Source: Paracoccaceae bacterium
GTDB taxonomy: Bacteria; Pseudomonadota; Alphaproteobacteria; Rhodobacterales; Rhodobacteraceae
Length of the DNA: 60,007 nt
NCBI GenBank assembly: GCA_902554885.1
Contig: CACDPV010000007.1
Coordinates: 1-60,007, forward strand
Direction: 5' to 3'
The translations under genes were made by a program, and so were the position numbers. This document shows, one piece after another, positions 43,745 to 51,787 of the stretch. Numbering within the stretch: position 1 is the stretch's first letter; the number at the start of each line of letters is the position of its first letter. The notes below the pieces were generated by a model. It had not been told where the DNA came from. It searched no databases and saw only the letters and a list, made by a program, of their open reading frames with translations.

Positions 43745-44437
43745 TCACCTAAAATTGACTGCTGAAGAAACATCTAAGTCTCCATAGTCTTCAACATTGA
43801 GAAGAACCTGTTTCGTTTCTCCAGACCCGACTGAGGCAGAGATAACCTTTGAATAAATAGATGGACTTAGCTGCTCTGGGCCTGAGCCTGTATCTATCAG
43901 GGCCTCAATCTTTACTCTTTTATTGCCTTCCAGTATTTCTTCCGGAATATCAGACCATTTAAATCCTACTAAGCCAGCTGATCGGGGACCAAGATCTTCC
44001 ATATAAAGCTCTGCATTAGTGTCAGCATCTCGATAAGTTAGCTGGGTTAAAATAGTAGAGTCTGGCAGGTCTAATACACCATGAAGCTCTCCATTTTCAT
44101 CCGCCCTGCCAATATTTCCAGGAACTAAAACAGAATGACCTAAAAGATTTGAGGCAGTAGCAATTCTTGCCTGATCGAATTCCTCAACGAGCTTTCCGAT
44201 TGAAGAGTTCATTTCTTGAATTCCAGTTACCGTGGAAAACTGAGCCATTTGAGCAATAAAGTCTCCATTATCCATTGGTGCAAACGGATCCTGATTTTGT
44301 AATTGCGTTGTCATTAATTTCAAAAAATCAGATTGACCTAACTTGTCGCTGTTTGCCTTTTGGGCGTCACTTTGCTGTGTCAAACCTAACTTTTCAAAAA
44401 GAGCGGCTTGTGCGCTATTTGGATCGATTGTTGTCAT
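43745..44437 (-). CDS. flgD: FlgD, hook-cap protein
   Basis: Scaffold for hook assembly, later discarded. The N-terminal cap motif QSDFLKLMTTQLQNQDPFAP is present, followed by NGDFIAQMAQFSTVTGIQEM. The C-terminal half is a tudor-like/FlgD Ig-like unit. It has 230 residues, normal. It lies 8 bp after flgC in the flgBCD unit. Confidence 0.96.
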   Translation of the reverse strand: MTTIDPNSAQAALFEKLGLTQQSDAQKANSDKLGQSDFLKLMTTQLQNQDPFAPMDNGDFIAQMAQFSTVTGIQEMNSSIGKLVEEFDQARIATASNLLGHSVLVPGNIGRADENGELHGVLDLPDSTILTQLTYRDADTNAELYMEDLGPRSAGLVGFKWSDIPEEILEGNKRVKIEALIDTGSGPEQLSPSIYSKVISASVGSGETKQVLLNVEDYGDLDVSSAVNFR

Positions 44438-44445
44438 GATGGCTC

Positions 44446-44862
44446 CTATTTACCCATATTAATCGTGCGCATCATTAGGCCTCTGAGGGTGCTAATGACT
44501 TCCACATTATTTTCATACTGACGAGACGCTTCTAACATCTCGACCATTTCTTCCTCTGTATCCACTGCTGCAGTATATATATAACCGTCTTTATCCGCCT
44601 TCGGATGCCCGGGTTGATATGATTTATCGGGAGCTCGATCTATTGCGACAATGTCAACAACGTCTACTGAAGAAACTCCAGATTTTTGTAGATCGTCCGC
44701 ATAAATGGTTTTAAACACCGGCTTAATAGCTCGGTATGCTTCTGCTTCTGACGAAGCCACTGACCTCGCATTAGCGAGATTACTTGCGACCGTGTTAAGA
44801 CGTACCATCTGGGCCGACATACTTCTTGCAGCAATGTCAAAAACATTTTTAATATCGGCCAT
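44446..44862 (-). CDS. flgC: FlgC, proximal rod protein
   Basis: Rod protein, 138 residues. Typical opening FDIAARSMSAQMVRLNTVAS and SNLANA, and the end VEMLEASRQYENNVEVISTL. ATG 44862 was chosen over a GTG at 44871: AAGGG sits 8 nt before the ATG, and the flgB stop TAA comes 1 nt before it (TAAAATG). So FlgC translation is coupled to FlgB. Confidence 0.94.
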   Translation of the reverse strand: MADIKNVFDIAARSMSAQMVRLNTVASNLANARSVASSEAEAYRAIKPVFKTIYADDLQKSGVSSVDVVDIVAIDRAPDKSYQPGHPKADKDGYIYTAAVDTEEEMVEMLEASRQYENNVEVISTLRGLMMRTINMGK

Positions 44863-44863
44863 T

Positions 44864-45262
44864 TTATTCACCCTTAATAGCTGACATCAGGCCAGATATC
44901 TTTCGATTTAGAAATTCTAATGAAGATTGGTAACGCATAACATTTTCAGAAAACTGCATTTGCTCAACATGGAGCTCTACAGTATTTCCATCTTTCGAGG
45001 GCGTAACATTTTGTCTAAACTTTACACCTTGCTCATTTGGTCCAAATGTCATTTTAAAATGCCTTTGGTTCGAAGTATTAACTTCACCAAACCCCATTTT
45101 ATTATTAAGCATTTCTGTGAAATCTAAATCTTTTGCTTTGAAATTTGGAGTTCCGGCGTTTGCTATATTGGAAGACAAAATTTCATTGCGCTTAGATCTC
45201 AGTGCCAGAGATTCAGAGTGTACTTTGAGATGACCTTCTATAAATTTCAATTTTTTGTCCAA
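44864..45262 (-). CDS. flgB: FlgB, proximal rod protein (start revised)
   Basis: Rod protein. The typical motif is SSNIANAGTPNFKAKDLDF and the end MRYQSSLEFLNRKISGLMSA. The frame is open up to ATG 45307, but the sigma-54 element at 45288-45303 lies inside it and transcription would start near 45277, so the real start must be downstream. TTG 45262 gives LDKKLKFIEGHL, which fits the usual FlgB opening; TTG 45250 is another choice. No clear ribosome-binding site is seen for either. It heads the flgBCD unit. Confidence 0.9.
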   Translation of the reverse strand: MDKKLKFIEGHLKVHSESLALRSKRNEILSSNIANAGTPNFKAKDLDFTEMLNNKMGFGEVNTSNQRHFKMTFGPNEQGVKFRQNVTPSKDGNTVELHVEQMQFSENVMRYQSSLEFLNRKISGLMSAIKGE

Positions 45263-45287
45263 ATTTGCGTTGATTTGGTTCAAATAT

Positions 45288-45303
45288 TGCAAGTAGTGTG
45301 CCA
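45288..45303 (-). promoter_or_regulatory. Sigma-54 -24/-12 element for flgB
   Basis: Minus-strand TGGCACACTACTTGCA is a perfect match to TGGCACRNNNNTTGCW. It overlaps the 5' end of the longest flgB frame, so it decides the flgB start. The divergent unknown gene begins 19 bp away at 45322. Confidence 0.88.
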
Positions 45304-45321
45304 ACATGATGGAGAGTTAAA

Positions 45322-45777
45322 ATGGAAGATCAAAAAGAAGAAGTTCTTACGCCATATACTTTAGCAGATCGTAACGAGACACTTGTAAAATACGCAAATT
45401 TTTCTTTTACAGCAGCGTTAGAAGAAGTAAAAGGCGAGCTTAAAGTAGAAAAAGATTTCCACAAACGACTTGGATTATTGGCAGCCCAAAGCTGGATTTT
45501 AAGAAAAAAATTATACGTTGCGCTGCATGATCCGTACATATCAGCCTTAAGCGAGATTGAGGATACAGATATTTTTGATGGATTAGATGAGGATGATTAT
45601 AACGATTATGATAGTCTTTTCGATGAAGATACCCCAGAGGTTAAGATCGAAATTTTAATCCTAAAAGAAACTACGATTGCTGGGAAGAAAATTGCAAAAG
45701 ACACAATTGTCGAAATAGAAGAAAAAGAAGCAAAAAGCTTGATTAAAGCGGGTAACGCAAAATTAAATTCCGAGTGA
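45322..45777 (+). CDS. Unrecognised acidic protein divergent from flgB
   Basis: A 151-residue protein, not recognised. Residues 1-75 look helical (TAALEEVKGELKVEKDFHKR), then comes a very acidic stretch (FDGLDEDDYNDYDSLFDED) and a small C-terminal beta unit, VKIEILILKETTIAGKKIAK, ending in EAKSLIKAGNAK, like a short SH3-like or phage-head-tail capping unit. It starts 60 bp from the revised flgB start on the opposite strand. The location suggests a role in flagellar gene control or assembly, which nothing in the sequence proves. Confidence 0.55.
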   Translation: MEDQKEEVLTPYTLADRNETLVKYANFSFTAALEEVKGELKVEKDFHKRLGLLAAQSWILRKKLYVALHDPYISALSEIEDTDIFDGLDEDDYNDYDSLFDEDTPEVKIEILILKETTIAGKKIAKDTIVEIEEKEAKSLIKAGNAKLNSE

Positions 45778-45842
45778 GTAGCGAGATTCGACAGTAGAGT
45801 TCATTCGGAATGATAATTAAGGTTTGTAAATCTGAAAACTAC

Positions 45843-46265
45843 CTATAAAACCGGATATCGCCAGCTCAAGTCATAAATTTCGAGGGAGAGACCAGAGTTT
45901 CTCATCGTTGCCTCACCATTATTGCCCTCTAAGTATCTTGAGGTGCTTAGAAAAAAAGAAGCTGGACGTGGTGAGTTAGGCAAACATAATAAATCTTTTA
46001 ATTCATCAAAACTAATTTCAGATAAATTTACAAAAGCAGAAGCAACCGGTCGATTTTTTGAGAACTTAATTGATCCTATTGGGCCAAGGTCTTGGTTTTG
46101 TCGCGAAAAAATTATTGTACAATTTACCTTTGGAATTTCTGAAATATCGCAGGATACCGATATTTTCGAAGTATCTCGCATACCACTCTTTATTATATCA
46201 CTGCTTAACAACGTTAAATGTAATGAAAATTCTTTAATTGGCTTTCCATGCTCAATGTCACGCAT
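45843..46265 (-). CDS. Unrecognised protein downstream of fliA
   Basis: Protein of 140 residues. The ATG at 46265 was chosen over TTG 46280; GAGAG is about 8 nt upstream. It overlaps the 3' end of fliA by 8 bp, so it is in the flhA-flhF-flhG-fliA operon. The body is beta-rich (LTLLSSDIIKSGM, VNCTIIFSRQNQDLGP) and ends in ISLEIYDLSWRYPVL-like strands (actual end LEIYDLSWRYPVL). No family is recognised. A place at the end of this operon hints at chemotaxis or flagellar number control; a guess only. Confidence 0.6.
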   Translation of the reverse strand: MRDIEHGKPIKEFSLHLTLLSSDIIKSGMRDTSKISVSCDISEIPKVNCTIIFSRQNQDLGPIGSIKFSKNRPVASAFVNLSEISFDELKDLLCLPNSPRPASFFLSTSRYLEGNNGEATMRNSGLSLEIYDLSWRYPVL

Positions 46266-46965
46266 TAACTTGGCTCTCAATTAATTCGCGCAAGGCTTTA
46301 ACTGCTGCTGATTTAATTTGCGAAACTCTACCAGTTGAAACTGAAAGTACCTCGGCAATTTCATACACATTAAGCTCTTCTACGTAGTATAGTTGCAAAA
46401 CGAGTAATTGCTGTTTATTCAAGCGCTCTATATTCTCTCGCAATATACCTTTTAACTCTCCATTCAGGATCTTCTCTTCAACACTCGGATCACCTGAGAA
46501 TAAGAAATCTCCATATGCTTCTGTAGCTTCCTCTATACTTTGATGTTTGCTCGCGGCAAAATCATGTTTCCACGACATTAATTCTGATACTTCAATTTTT
46601 AGTTCGGAAGCTACTTCTTCGGCCTGTGGCAGCCGCTTGTGCTCAATCTCTAATTTTCTACTTGCCTTATCAAAATCCTGTTTTCTCTTGATAGTACCCC
46701 TGCATAAATTCGATGACTTTCGTAGAAAGTCAATTATCGCCCCCTTAACACGCAAGCGTGCATAATTTTCAAATACAACACCTTCATGTGGTTGATAGTT
46801 ATGTGCTGCTTCAATCAGACCAACCATTCCAATTTGAAGTAAATCTTCAATCTCCACAACTTGGTGTACACGACCTAAATAATAATATGCGATCTTTTTA
46901 ACGATACTCATATTTTTGTTTATGAGCTCGTTTTTATCATCAGATTTTTGCGTGTAACCGTGCAT
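46258..46965 (-). CDS. fliA: FliA, flagellar sigma factor sigma-28
   Basis: Sigma-28 for late flagellar genes. Region 2 reads VEIEDLLQIGMVGLIEAAHN, with FENYARLRVKGAIIDFLRK; region 4 has a helix-turn-helix, NVYEIAEVLSVSTGRVSQIK. It has 235 residues, close to typical. ATG 46965 follows an AGG-type ribosome-binding site, whereas the frame upstream to 47028 would overlap flhG by 47 bp. Its anti-sigma FlgM is encoded at 53663. FliA is common in gammaproteobacterial systems and rare in alphaproteobacteria. Confidence 0.94.
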   Translation of the reverse strand: MHGYTQKSDDKNELINKNMSIVKKIAYYYLGRVHQVVEIEDLLQIGMVGLIEAAHNYQPHEGVVFENYARLRVKGAIIDFLRKSSNLCRGTIKRKQDFDKASRKLEIEHKRLPQAEEVASELKIEVSELMSWKHDFAASKHQSIEEATEAYGDFLFSGDPSVEEKILNGELKGILRENIERLNKQQLLVLQLYYVEELNVYEIAEVLSVSTGRVSQIKSAAVKALRELIESQVNA

Positions 46966-46981
46966 CAGAGTTTTACCTGTT

Positions 46982-47761
46982 TCATTTATCAAAAAATCTA
47001 ACGCTATTTGTTTGAAAGGACTGCACACGTTCTATATTCGTCACTATTTCTGATAGTCGTGCGTTTAATTGCGCGTCCGCTTTGCTATTTAGAATAAATG
47101 GTTTTCTTGTTAAGATTGAGTTAGCGACAAGTTTGCTATTTGGAAGCCAACCCAGATTAATGAGTTCAACATCTAAAAACTGTGATACGATTTTCTGGAA
47201 ACTCTTAAAGCTATTGCTAGCATCCTTCGAATCTTTAGCCATATTGACCACTATAGAAACTCTTTCCACCTTCTTTTCTAAATTTAAAGCTTTTATAAAT
47301 GCATACGCATCCATAAAACTGGTTGGCTCGCCAACTAAAACAATTATAATTTTGTCACATGCTGCGGCAAACTCCACACTGGAATCCGAAGCACCTGCAG
47401 GTGTATCCACAAAAAGAAAATCAATTTCATTTTCGATATAATCGAGAGATTTAATTACTTCCCAGCGCTTCTTACTATCAATATTCATCAATTCTAAGAC
47501 GCCCGAGCCACCTGGTATTAACTTAAGTCCAGATGGTGTGTCATGTATCAACTGATCAATGTTACCTGTACCATCTAAGAGATCACTGATACTAGCTGAA
47601 ACTTTCTGATCCAACATTATATGAGCATTCGCTAAGCCAAAATCCGCATCCAGCAAAGCCACCCGTTTTTTGTCTAAGCAGAACTTAACCGCACAATTTA
47701 CAGCAAGCGAAGTCTTACCAACACCACCTTTACCACTTGCAATTGCAATTGTATCTACCAT
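46982..47761 (-). CDS. flhG: FlhG (FleN), MinD-like ATPase controlling flagellar number
   Basis: ParA/MinD-type ATPase that limits flagellar number and antagonises the sigma-54 activator FleQ in polarly flagellated bacteria. The deviant Walker A is ASGKGGVGKTSLAVN at the N-terminus, and the second motif is VALLDADFGLANAHIMLD. The segment FLFVDTPAGASDSS is the switch II. At 259 residues it lacks the extended N-terminal FleQ-binding tail (DQAxxLR) of some homologues. It lies 2 bp after flhF. Confidence 0.93.
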   Translation of the reverse strand: MVDTIAIASGKGGVGKTSLAVNCAVKFCLDKKRVALLDADFGLANAHIMLDQKVSASISDLLDGTGNIDQLIHDTPSGLKLIPGGSGVLELMNIDSKKRWEVIKSLDYIENEIDFLFVDTPAGASDSSVEFAAACDKIIIVLVGEPTSFMDAYAFIKALNLEKKVERVSIVVNMAKDSKDASNSFKSFQKIVSQFLDVELINLGWLPNSKLVANSILTRKPFILNSKADAQLNARLSEIVTNIERVQSFQTNSVRFFDK

Positions 47762-47763
47762 GT

Positions 47764-48828
47764 CTATAAAATCTCTTCTTTAAGTTTTTTTAATAGGTAT
47801 GCCTCAATTTGATCGACTTTTGAGTAATATGCGCCGTCTTCTACTTTATCCATACCCGAGAAAAACATACATTTATTTTCTAGTTCTATCATGGCAGCTA
47901 TTTCACCCACAGAGAGATCATAAAGATCTAATTTAGTGAAAGCCCAATACTGTTTTTCTGATAAATTAATCTTAAATTCCTTTTTTAACCGCTCGTAACT
48001 ACTACCAACCGGAACCGTATGAATAACGCTAATCTTTGCTTCAGGATTAGCTTTGCAAAGATCTATTAAAATAAGATTTAAGTCAATTTCTTGATTTGAG
48101 GTGTCAATTATTAAAGCTTGCTGCTTTGAACTGTCGTTTTTGTCTTTAGAAAGATTGAGATTTTTCACCGCAGCCATCAATTTTCTTTTATTTTGGTCTG
48201 AAAACGCAATATATTCCTTATTTTGGTTATTTTTCTTTTGAAGCGAAATAAATTTATCAGCAAAAGTACTTTTTCCAGAACCTTTTGCACCAGTAATTAT
48301 GAAGATATCAGAACTTTCAAAATGGTTGCATTTTCCATTTACAAAGGCTTTTGCTAATTTTCGAACGGCAACTGCCATCTCGGTTTCATTAGATAAATCA
48401 TCAAAAATATTTAATGCCGACGGTCTAAAACCAATTAACCGTAGCTTATCTAAAGTTCCAAATTCAACCGGCTCTTTATCGTAATTTTCAACCAACAGCC
48501 TTAATTGTGATAGTTCCTCAGAAATTTTTTCTACTCTGTTGGTTACCTCTGGATATAAATCACCGGGAGTATTTAGCTCCATGCTGTTTCTTGCTTCTCC
48601 AACTTTTCTATTCAAAACAGCAGAAAAGTTATCCTGCCGATAAATATCGCCTAAAATTAATGGTTTAGTTTCTTTGTTTGGCTTTACAACTTCTTCATCC
48701 GTAGCAGTAATTTCGATCTGCCCATCAATTCTCTGCGTTGAGATGATAAGTGCATCATCACCTAAACGTTTTTGGACTTCTTCCATTGCTAGAGCACTAT
48801 CTATTGCCCTTACCGTAATCTCCGCCAT
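47764..48828 (-). CDS. flhF: FlhF, SRP-type GTPase for flagellar placement
   Basis: SRP-family GTPase that sets polar flagellar position. The N-terminal basic domain begins EITVRAIDSALAMEEVQKRL, the G1 site is ITGAKGSGKSTFADKF, and G4 is FTKLDLYDL. The G3 region reads IIDTSNQEIDL, where the usual DTAG is not conserved, so GTPase chemistry may be altered. 354 residues, shorter than many. GGAGG precedes its ATG. It follows flhA by 29 bp. Confidence 0.9.
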   Translation of the reverse strand: MAEITVRAIDSALAMEEVQKRLGDDALIISTQRIDGQIEITATDEEVVKPNKETKPLILGDIYRQDNFSAVLNRKVGEARNSMELNTPGDLYPEVTNRVEKISEELSQLRLLVENYDKEPVEFGTLDKLRLIGFRPSALNIFDDLSNETEMAVAVRKLAKAFVNGKCNHFESSDIFIITGAKGSGKSTFADKFISLQKKNNQNKEYIAFSDQNKRKLMAAVKNLNLSKDKNDSSKQQALIIDTSNQEIDLNLILIDLCKANPEAKISVIHTVPVGSSYERLKKEFKINLSEKQYWAFTKLDLYDLSVGEIAAMIELENKCMFFSGMDKVEDGAYYSKVDQIEAYLLKKLKEEIL

Positions 48829-48857
48829 TTACTTTGCCTCCATTACAGAATGTTCAA

Positions 48858-50963
48858 TTACTCGGTTTCTTCCGAAGCATCAGTTCCACCAACGGTGTAA
48901 GCTATCTCTACACTACGGTTTTCGGGTAGTTCAGTAAAGCTTAGAACATTTACAGCCGAAAGTTGAGCCCGAACAAATTGAGCAACATGTCGTCGGATTT
49001 GTGGCGCTACTATGAGAAAAATTGCCTTGTTTTCGCGACTTAGTGTTTCTGTTGCATCATTAAGGTTTTGCAAGATCTTTTTTGCTAAGGCACCATCTAG
49101 AAGTAGCATTTTTTCATCTGGGTTCTGCCGGACCGCAGTTAAGATCATCTGCTCTAGTTCTGGAGCTAAAGTAATCAATGGAAGTGTGTCTTTAAATTTA
49201 GTTAACTTTTGGATTAAAAGCGGTATTAATTTAGGTCGAATTGCTTCTGAGATGTCATCGTTAGACATTTTTTGAATATTCAAGCCGCCAAGTTCAGTAA
49301 GTATTACCTGCAAATCTGAGATTGGAACAGCTTCACTCAGTAGATTTTGCAGTATGCTTGTTAACTGATGCAAAGGAACCAACTTAGGCACAACAGACTG
49401 CACGAGGTTTGGATGTGAAGACTCCAAATTGTCAAGCAAGTCTTGGACTTCATCCTGCCCCAAAAGCTCAGCAGAAAAGTTATTCAACACCTGGCCAACG
49501 TGCGTGATTAATACTGACGTTGGATCGATTGTAACATAACCTTTTGATTTTGCATCAGTTGCTAATTCAGGCTCGATCCAGTAGGCCTCAACTCCAAACG
49601 ATGGCTCCGTGACTTTTGTGCCAACAAGTTCAACTTGCACGTCATCACCTGGTATGGCTAAGATTTTATCATAGAAAATGAGATCATCAGCTACAATTTT
49701 CTCCCCAATCTTGATTTGGTATTGAGAGGGCTCCAAATCCACATCATCTCTAATTCGTATACCAGGAATTACAAAACCTAATCGCTTAGAAATTTCCTTA
49801 CGTAATTTAGTTACGCTGGGAACGAGGCTATCTTCGTTCTCTTTAGACACGAGGCTCACTAATCCATAGCCTATATTTAGAGAAATTTTTGATGCATCTT
49901 TAACCGAATTGACGTCAAAATCAGAGGTCTCGTCTTCACTTTCAGTCTCTGACTCTTCATCACTTTCGTTCATCAATGATTGCTCCTTTCTTCGCGATAA
50001 GAAGGCTAATAAGCCTGCAATTGCAGCAAAAAAGAGAAATAGTTGATTGGGCATACCTGGAACTAATCCAAGAGCGAGAATAACTAGAGATGTAGGCATC
50101 CATGCTGCAGATAGGTTTACCTGCTTTGTTATGTGCTCAGACATATTTTGGGCTGACGACACTCTTGTCACAATAATTGCTGTAGCTATTGATAACAATA
50201 ACGAAGGTATTTGAGCGACTAATCCATCGCCAATAGAAAGAAGAAGGTAAGCTTCTGCAGCTTGACCGATCGGCAAATCATGTTGAACAAGACCAATTAT
50301 TAAGCCGCCGATAATGTTTACGAGTAAAATTAAAATGCCGGCTATCGCATCCCCTTTAACAAATTTTGACGCACCATCCATAGAGCCGTAAAAATCTGCT
50401 TCCTTAGTAACCTCTTCTCTTCGAGCTTTTGCCTCATCTGGAGTTAGAATGCCTGCATTTAAGTCAGCATCAATTGCCATTTGTTTTCCAGGGAGTGCGT
50501 CGAGAGTAAAACGTGCCGATACCTCAGAAACACGCCCTGCACCTTTCGTTATTACGACAAGGTTGATAATCACCAGGATCGAGAAAACGAAGATACCGAC
50601 TGCATAGTTTCCTGAGACAATAAACTCCCCAAAAGCCTCAATAACTTTTCCAGCTGCATCTGGACCTGTATGCCCATCTTTTAAAACAATTCTAGTTGAC
50701 GCTACATTTAAGCCCAGGCGGAGTACTGTAGCAATGAGCAGAAGGTTTGGAAAAGAAGAAAAATCTAAAGGCCGATGCGTATGCATCGCAACCATTAGGA
50801 TCAATAGCGATAAGGTGATATTCAAAACAAAAAAGGTATCTAGTAAAGCAATGGGAAGCGGTAATACCAGCATTGCTACAAGAGCTATTATCCCAAATGG
50901 TAACAGTGAGTTAACAAAATTTGGCCCAATGCCTTTTAAAGTTATTGATTGCGTTTCTTGCAT
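48858..50963 (-). CDS. flhA: FlhA, flagellar export gate component
   Basis: Large inner-membrane gate of the flagellar type III export apparatus. About eight helices fill the N-terminal half, with the FHIPEP-type region (GLNVASTRIVLKDGHTGPDA, SARFTLDALPGKQMAIDAD). The cytoplasmic C-terminal domain follows an acidic linker (ESETESEDETSDFD) and includes the VIDPTSVL-like segment YVTIDPTSVLITHVGQVL. 701 residues, normal. A sigma-54 element is 105 bp upstream. It is the only export-gate gene in the window; flhB and fliP/Q/R are not here. Confidence 0.97.
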   Translation of the reverse strand: MQETQSITLKGIGPNFVNSLLPFGIIALVAMLVLPLPIALLDTFFVLNITLSLLILMVAMHTHRPLDFSSFPNLLLIATVLRLGLNVASTRIVLKDGHTGPDAAGKVIEAFGEFIVSGNYAVGIFVFSILVIINLVVITKGAGRVSEVSARFTLDALPGKQMAIDADLNAGILTPDEAKARREEVTKEADFYGSMDGASKFVKGDAIAGILILLVNIIGGLIIGLVQHDLPIGQAAEAYLLLSIGDGLVAQIPSLLLSIATAIIVTRVSSAQNMSEHITKQVNLSAAWMPTSLVILALGLVPGMPNQLFLFFAAIAGLLAFLSRRKEQSLMNESDEESETESEDETSDFDVNSVKDASKISLNIGYGLVSLVSKENEDSLVPSVTKLRKEISKRLGFVIPGIRIRDDVDLEPSQYQIKIGEKIVADDLIFYDKILAIPGDDVQVELVGTKVTEPSFGVEAYWIEPELATDAKSKGYVTIDPTSVLITHVGQVLNNFSAELLGQDEVQDLLDNLESSHPNLVQSVVPKLVPLHQLTSILQNLLSEAVPISDLQVILTELGGLNIQKMSNDDISEAIRPKLIPLLIQKLTKFKDTLPLITLAPELEQMILTAVRQNPDEKMLLLDGALAKKILQNLNDATETLSRENKAIFLIVAPQIRRHVAQFVRAQLSAVNVLSFTELPENRSVEIAYTVGGTDASEETE

Positions 50964-51068
50964 ACTTAGTTTAATCCACTACGTGTCAAATTTTTGAACA
51001 TCTAAGACATTGTTTTTATTTATAAATTGTAACTTTTTTTTATCTTTTCTTAATACTTGATATTTATA

Positions 51069-51084
51069 AGCATTAAGTGTGCCA
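51069..51084 (-). promoter_or_regulatory. Sigma-54 -24/-12 element for flhA
   Basis: Minus-strand TGGCACACTTAATGCT fits the consensus with one change (A for T at position 12). It lies in the 264-bp divergent region between flhA and flgP and would drive flhA-flhF-flhG-fliA. Confidence 0.78.
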
Positions 51085-51179
51085 ATCATCATTTTGGAGT
51101 TTAACTCAACAATTTACATAGCCTAATCAGCACTTACGATATTATTAGGCAAATTTAAATTTTCTATCCATAGAAAGGA

Positions 51180-51195
51180 TGGCACATAAGTTGCT
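51180..51195 (+). promoter_or_regulatory. Sigma-54 -24/-12 element for flgP
   Basis: TGGCACATAAGTTGCT is a perfect consensus match, 32 bp before the flgP ATG. It faces away from the flhA element in the same intergenic region, so one bound activator could serve both directions. Confidence 0.88.
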
Positions 51196-51227
51196 TTGTT
51201 AGAGAAAGTAATTTTAAGGATGAAAAG

Positions 51228-51770
51228 ATGTTCTCAGTACATAAATGGAACCCGTTTATTTTAGTTTTATCGAGCACCATATTATTGACGGCCTGTTCTA
51301 TAACAAATCCCCTTACCCAACAGGCATTCTCGTTAAATTCTGAAAGAATTAATCAAATTACTCCAGGAGCTGGAATAACTAGTTCTACTAATTTACTGAA
51401 TGAGCGGAGAGACGCTGAAACATCCAAGTATTACGTTCCTACAATTACTGCGGTTGGTTTTTCGTCAATTGCCATTCAACCATCTAAAAGTTTAAACCAG
51501 CGAAGATTGATGGCGATGCGTGCCGCCAAATTAGACGCCTATCGAAGTTTGACAGAACAAATTCACGGTATTTATATTCAGGGCGAGACCACTGTAGGTG
51601 AAGCTGTACTAACTTCAGATAAGTTGGGAGCAGCACTTCGCGGTACTGTTATGGGTGCTAGAACGGTAAAAATTGAACCTACAGGTAGTGACACATATCA
51701 AGTCGAACTGTCTGTCAGCCAAACGCACATTGATCGGCTTTTAAAATCTTATCGTCGAGGACTTCTTTAA
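51228..51770 (+). CDS. flgP: FlgP-like LPP20-family lipoprotein
   Basis: Outer-membrane lipoprotein of 180 residues. The lipobox is LTAC with Cys23. Conserved LPP20/FlgP features are TAVGFSSIAIQPSKSLNQRR and MAMRAAKLDAYRSLTEQIHG, then the C-terminal VELSVSQTHIDRLLKSY. FlgP forms part of the H ring around the basal body in Vibrio and of the basal disk in Campylobacter. It is followed by flgT and flgA, so this is an outer-ring/P-ring operon with its own sigma-54 promoter. Confidence 0.85.
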   Translation: MFSVHKWNPFILVLSSTILLTACSITNPLTQQAFSLNSERINQITPGAGITSSTNLLNERRDAETSKYYVPTITAVGFSSIAIQPSKSLNQRRLMAMRAAKLDAYRSLTEQIHGIYIQGETTVGEAVLTSDKLGAALRGTVMGARTVKIEPTGSDTYQVELSVSQTHIDRLLKSYRRGLL

Positions 51771-51787
51771 TTAGTCATTTGTGAGCT

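Noticed and set aside
49605-49635. TGGCACAAAAGTCAC within flhA as a sigma-54 site
   Set aside because: The -12 TTGC is missing and it lies within coding sequence.
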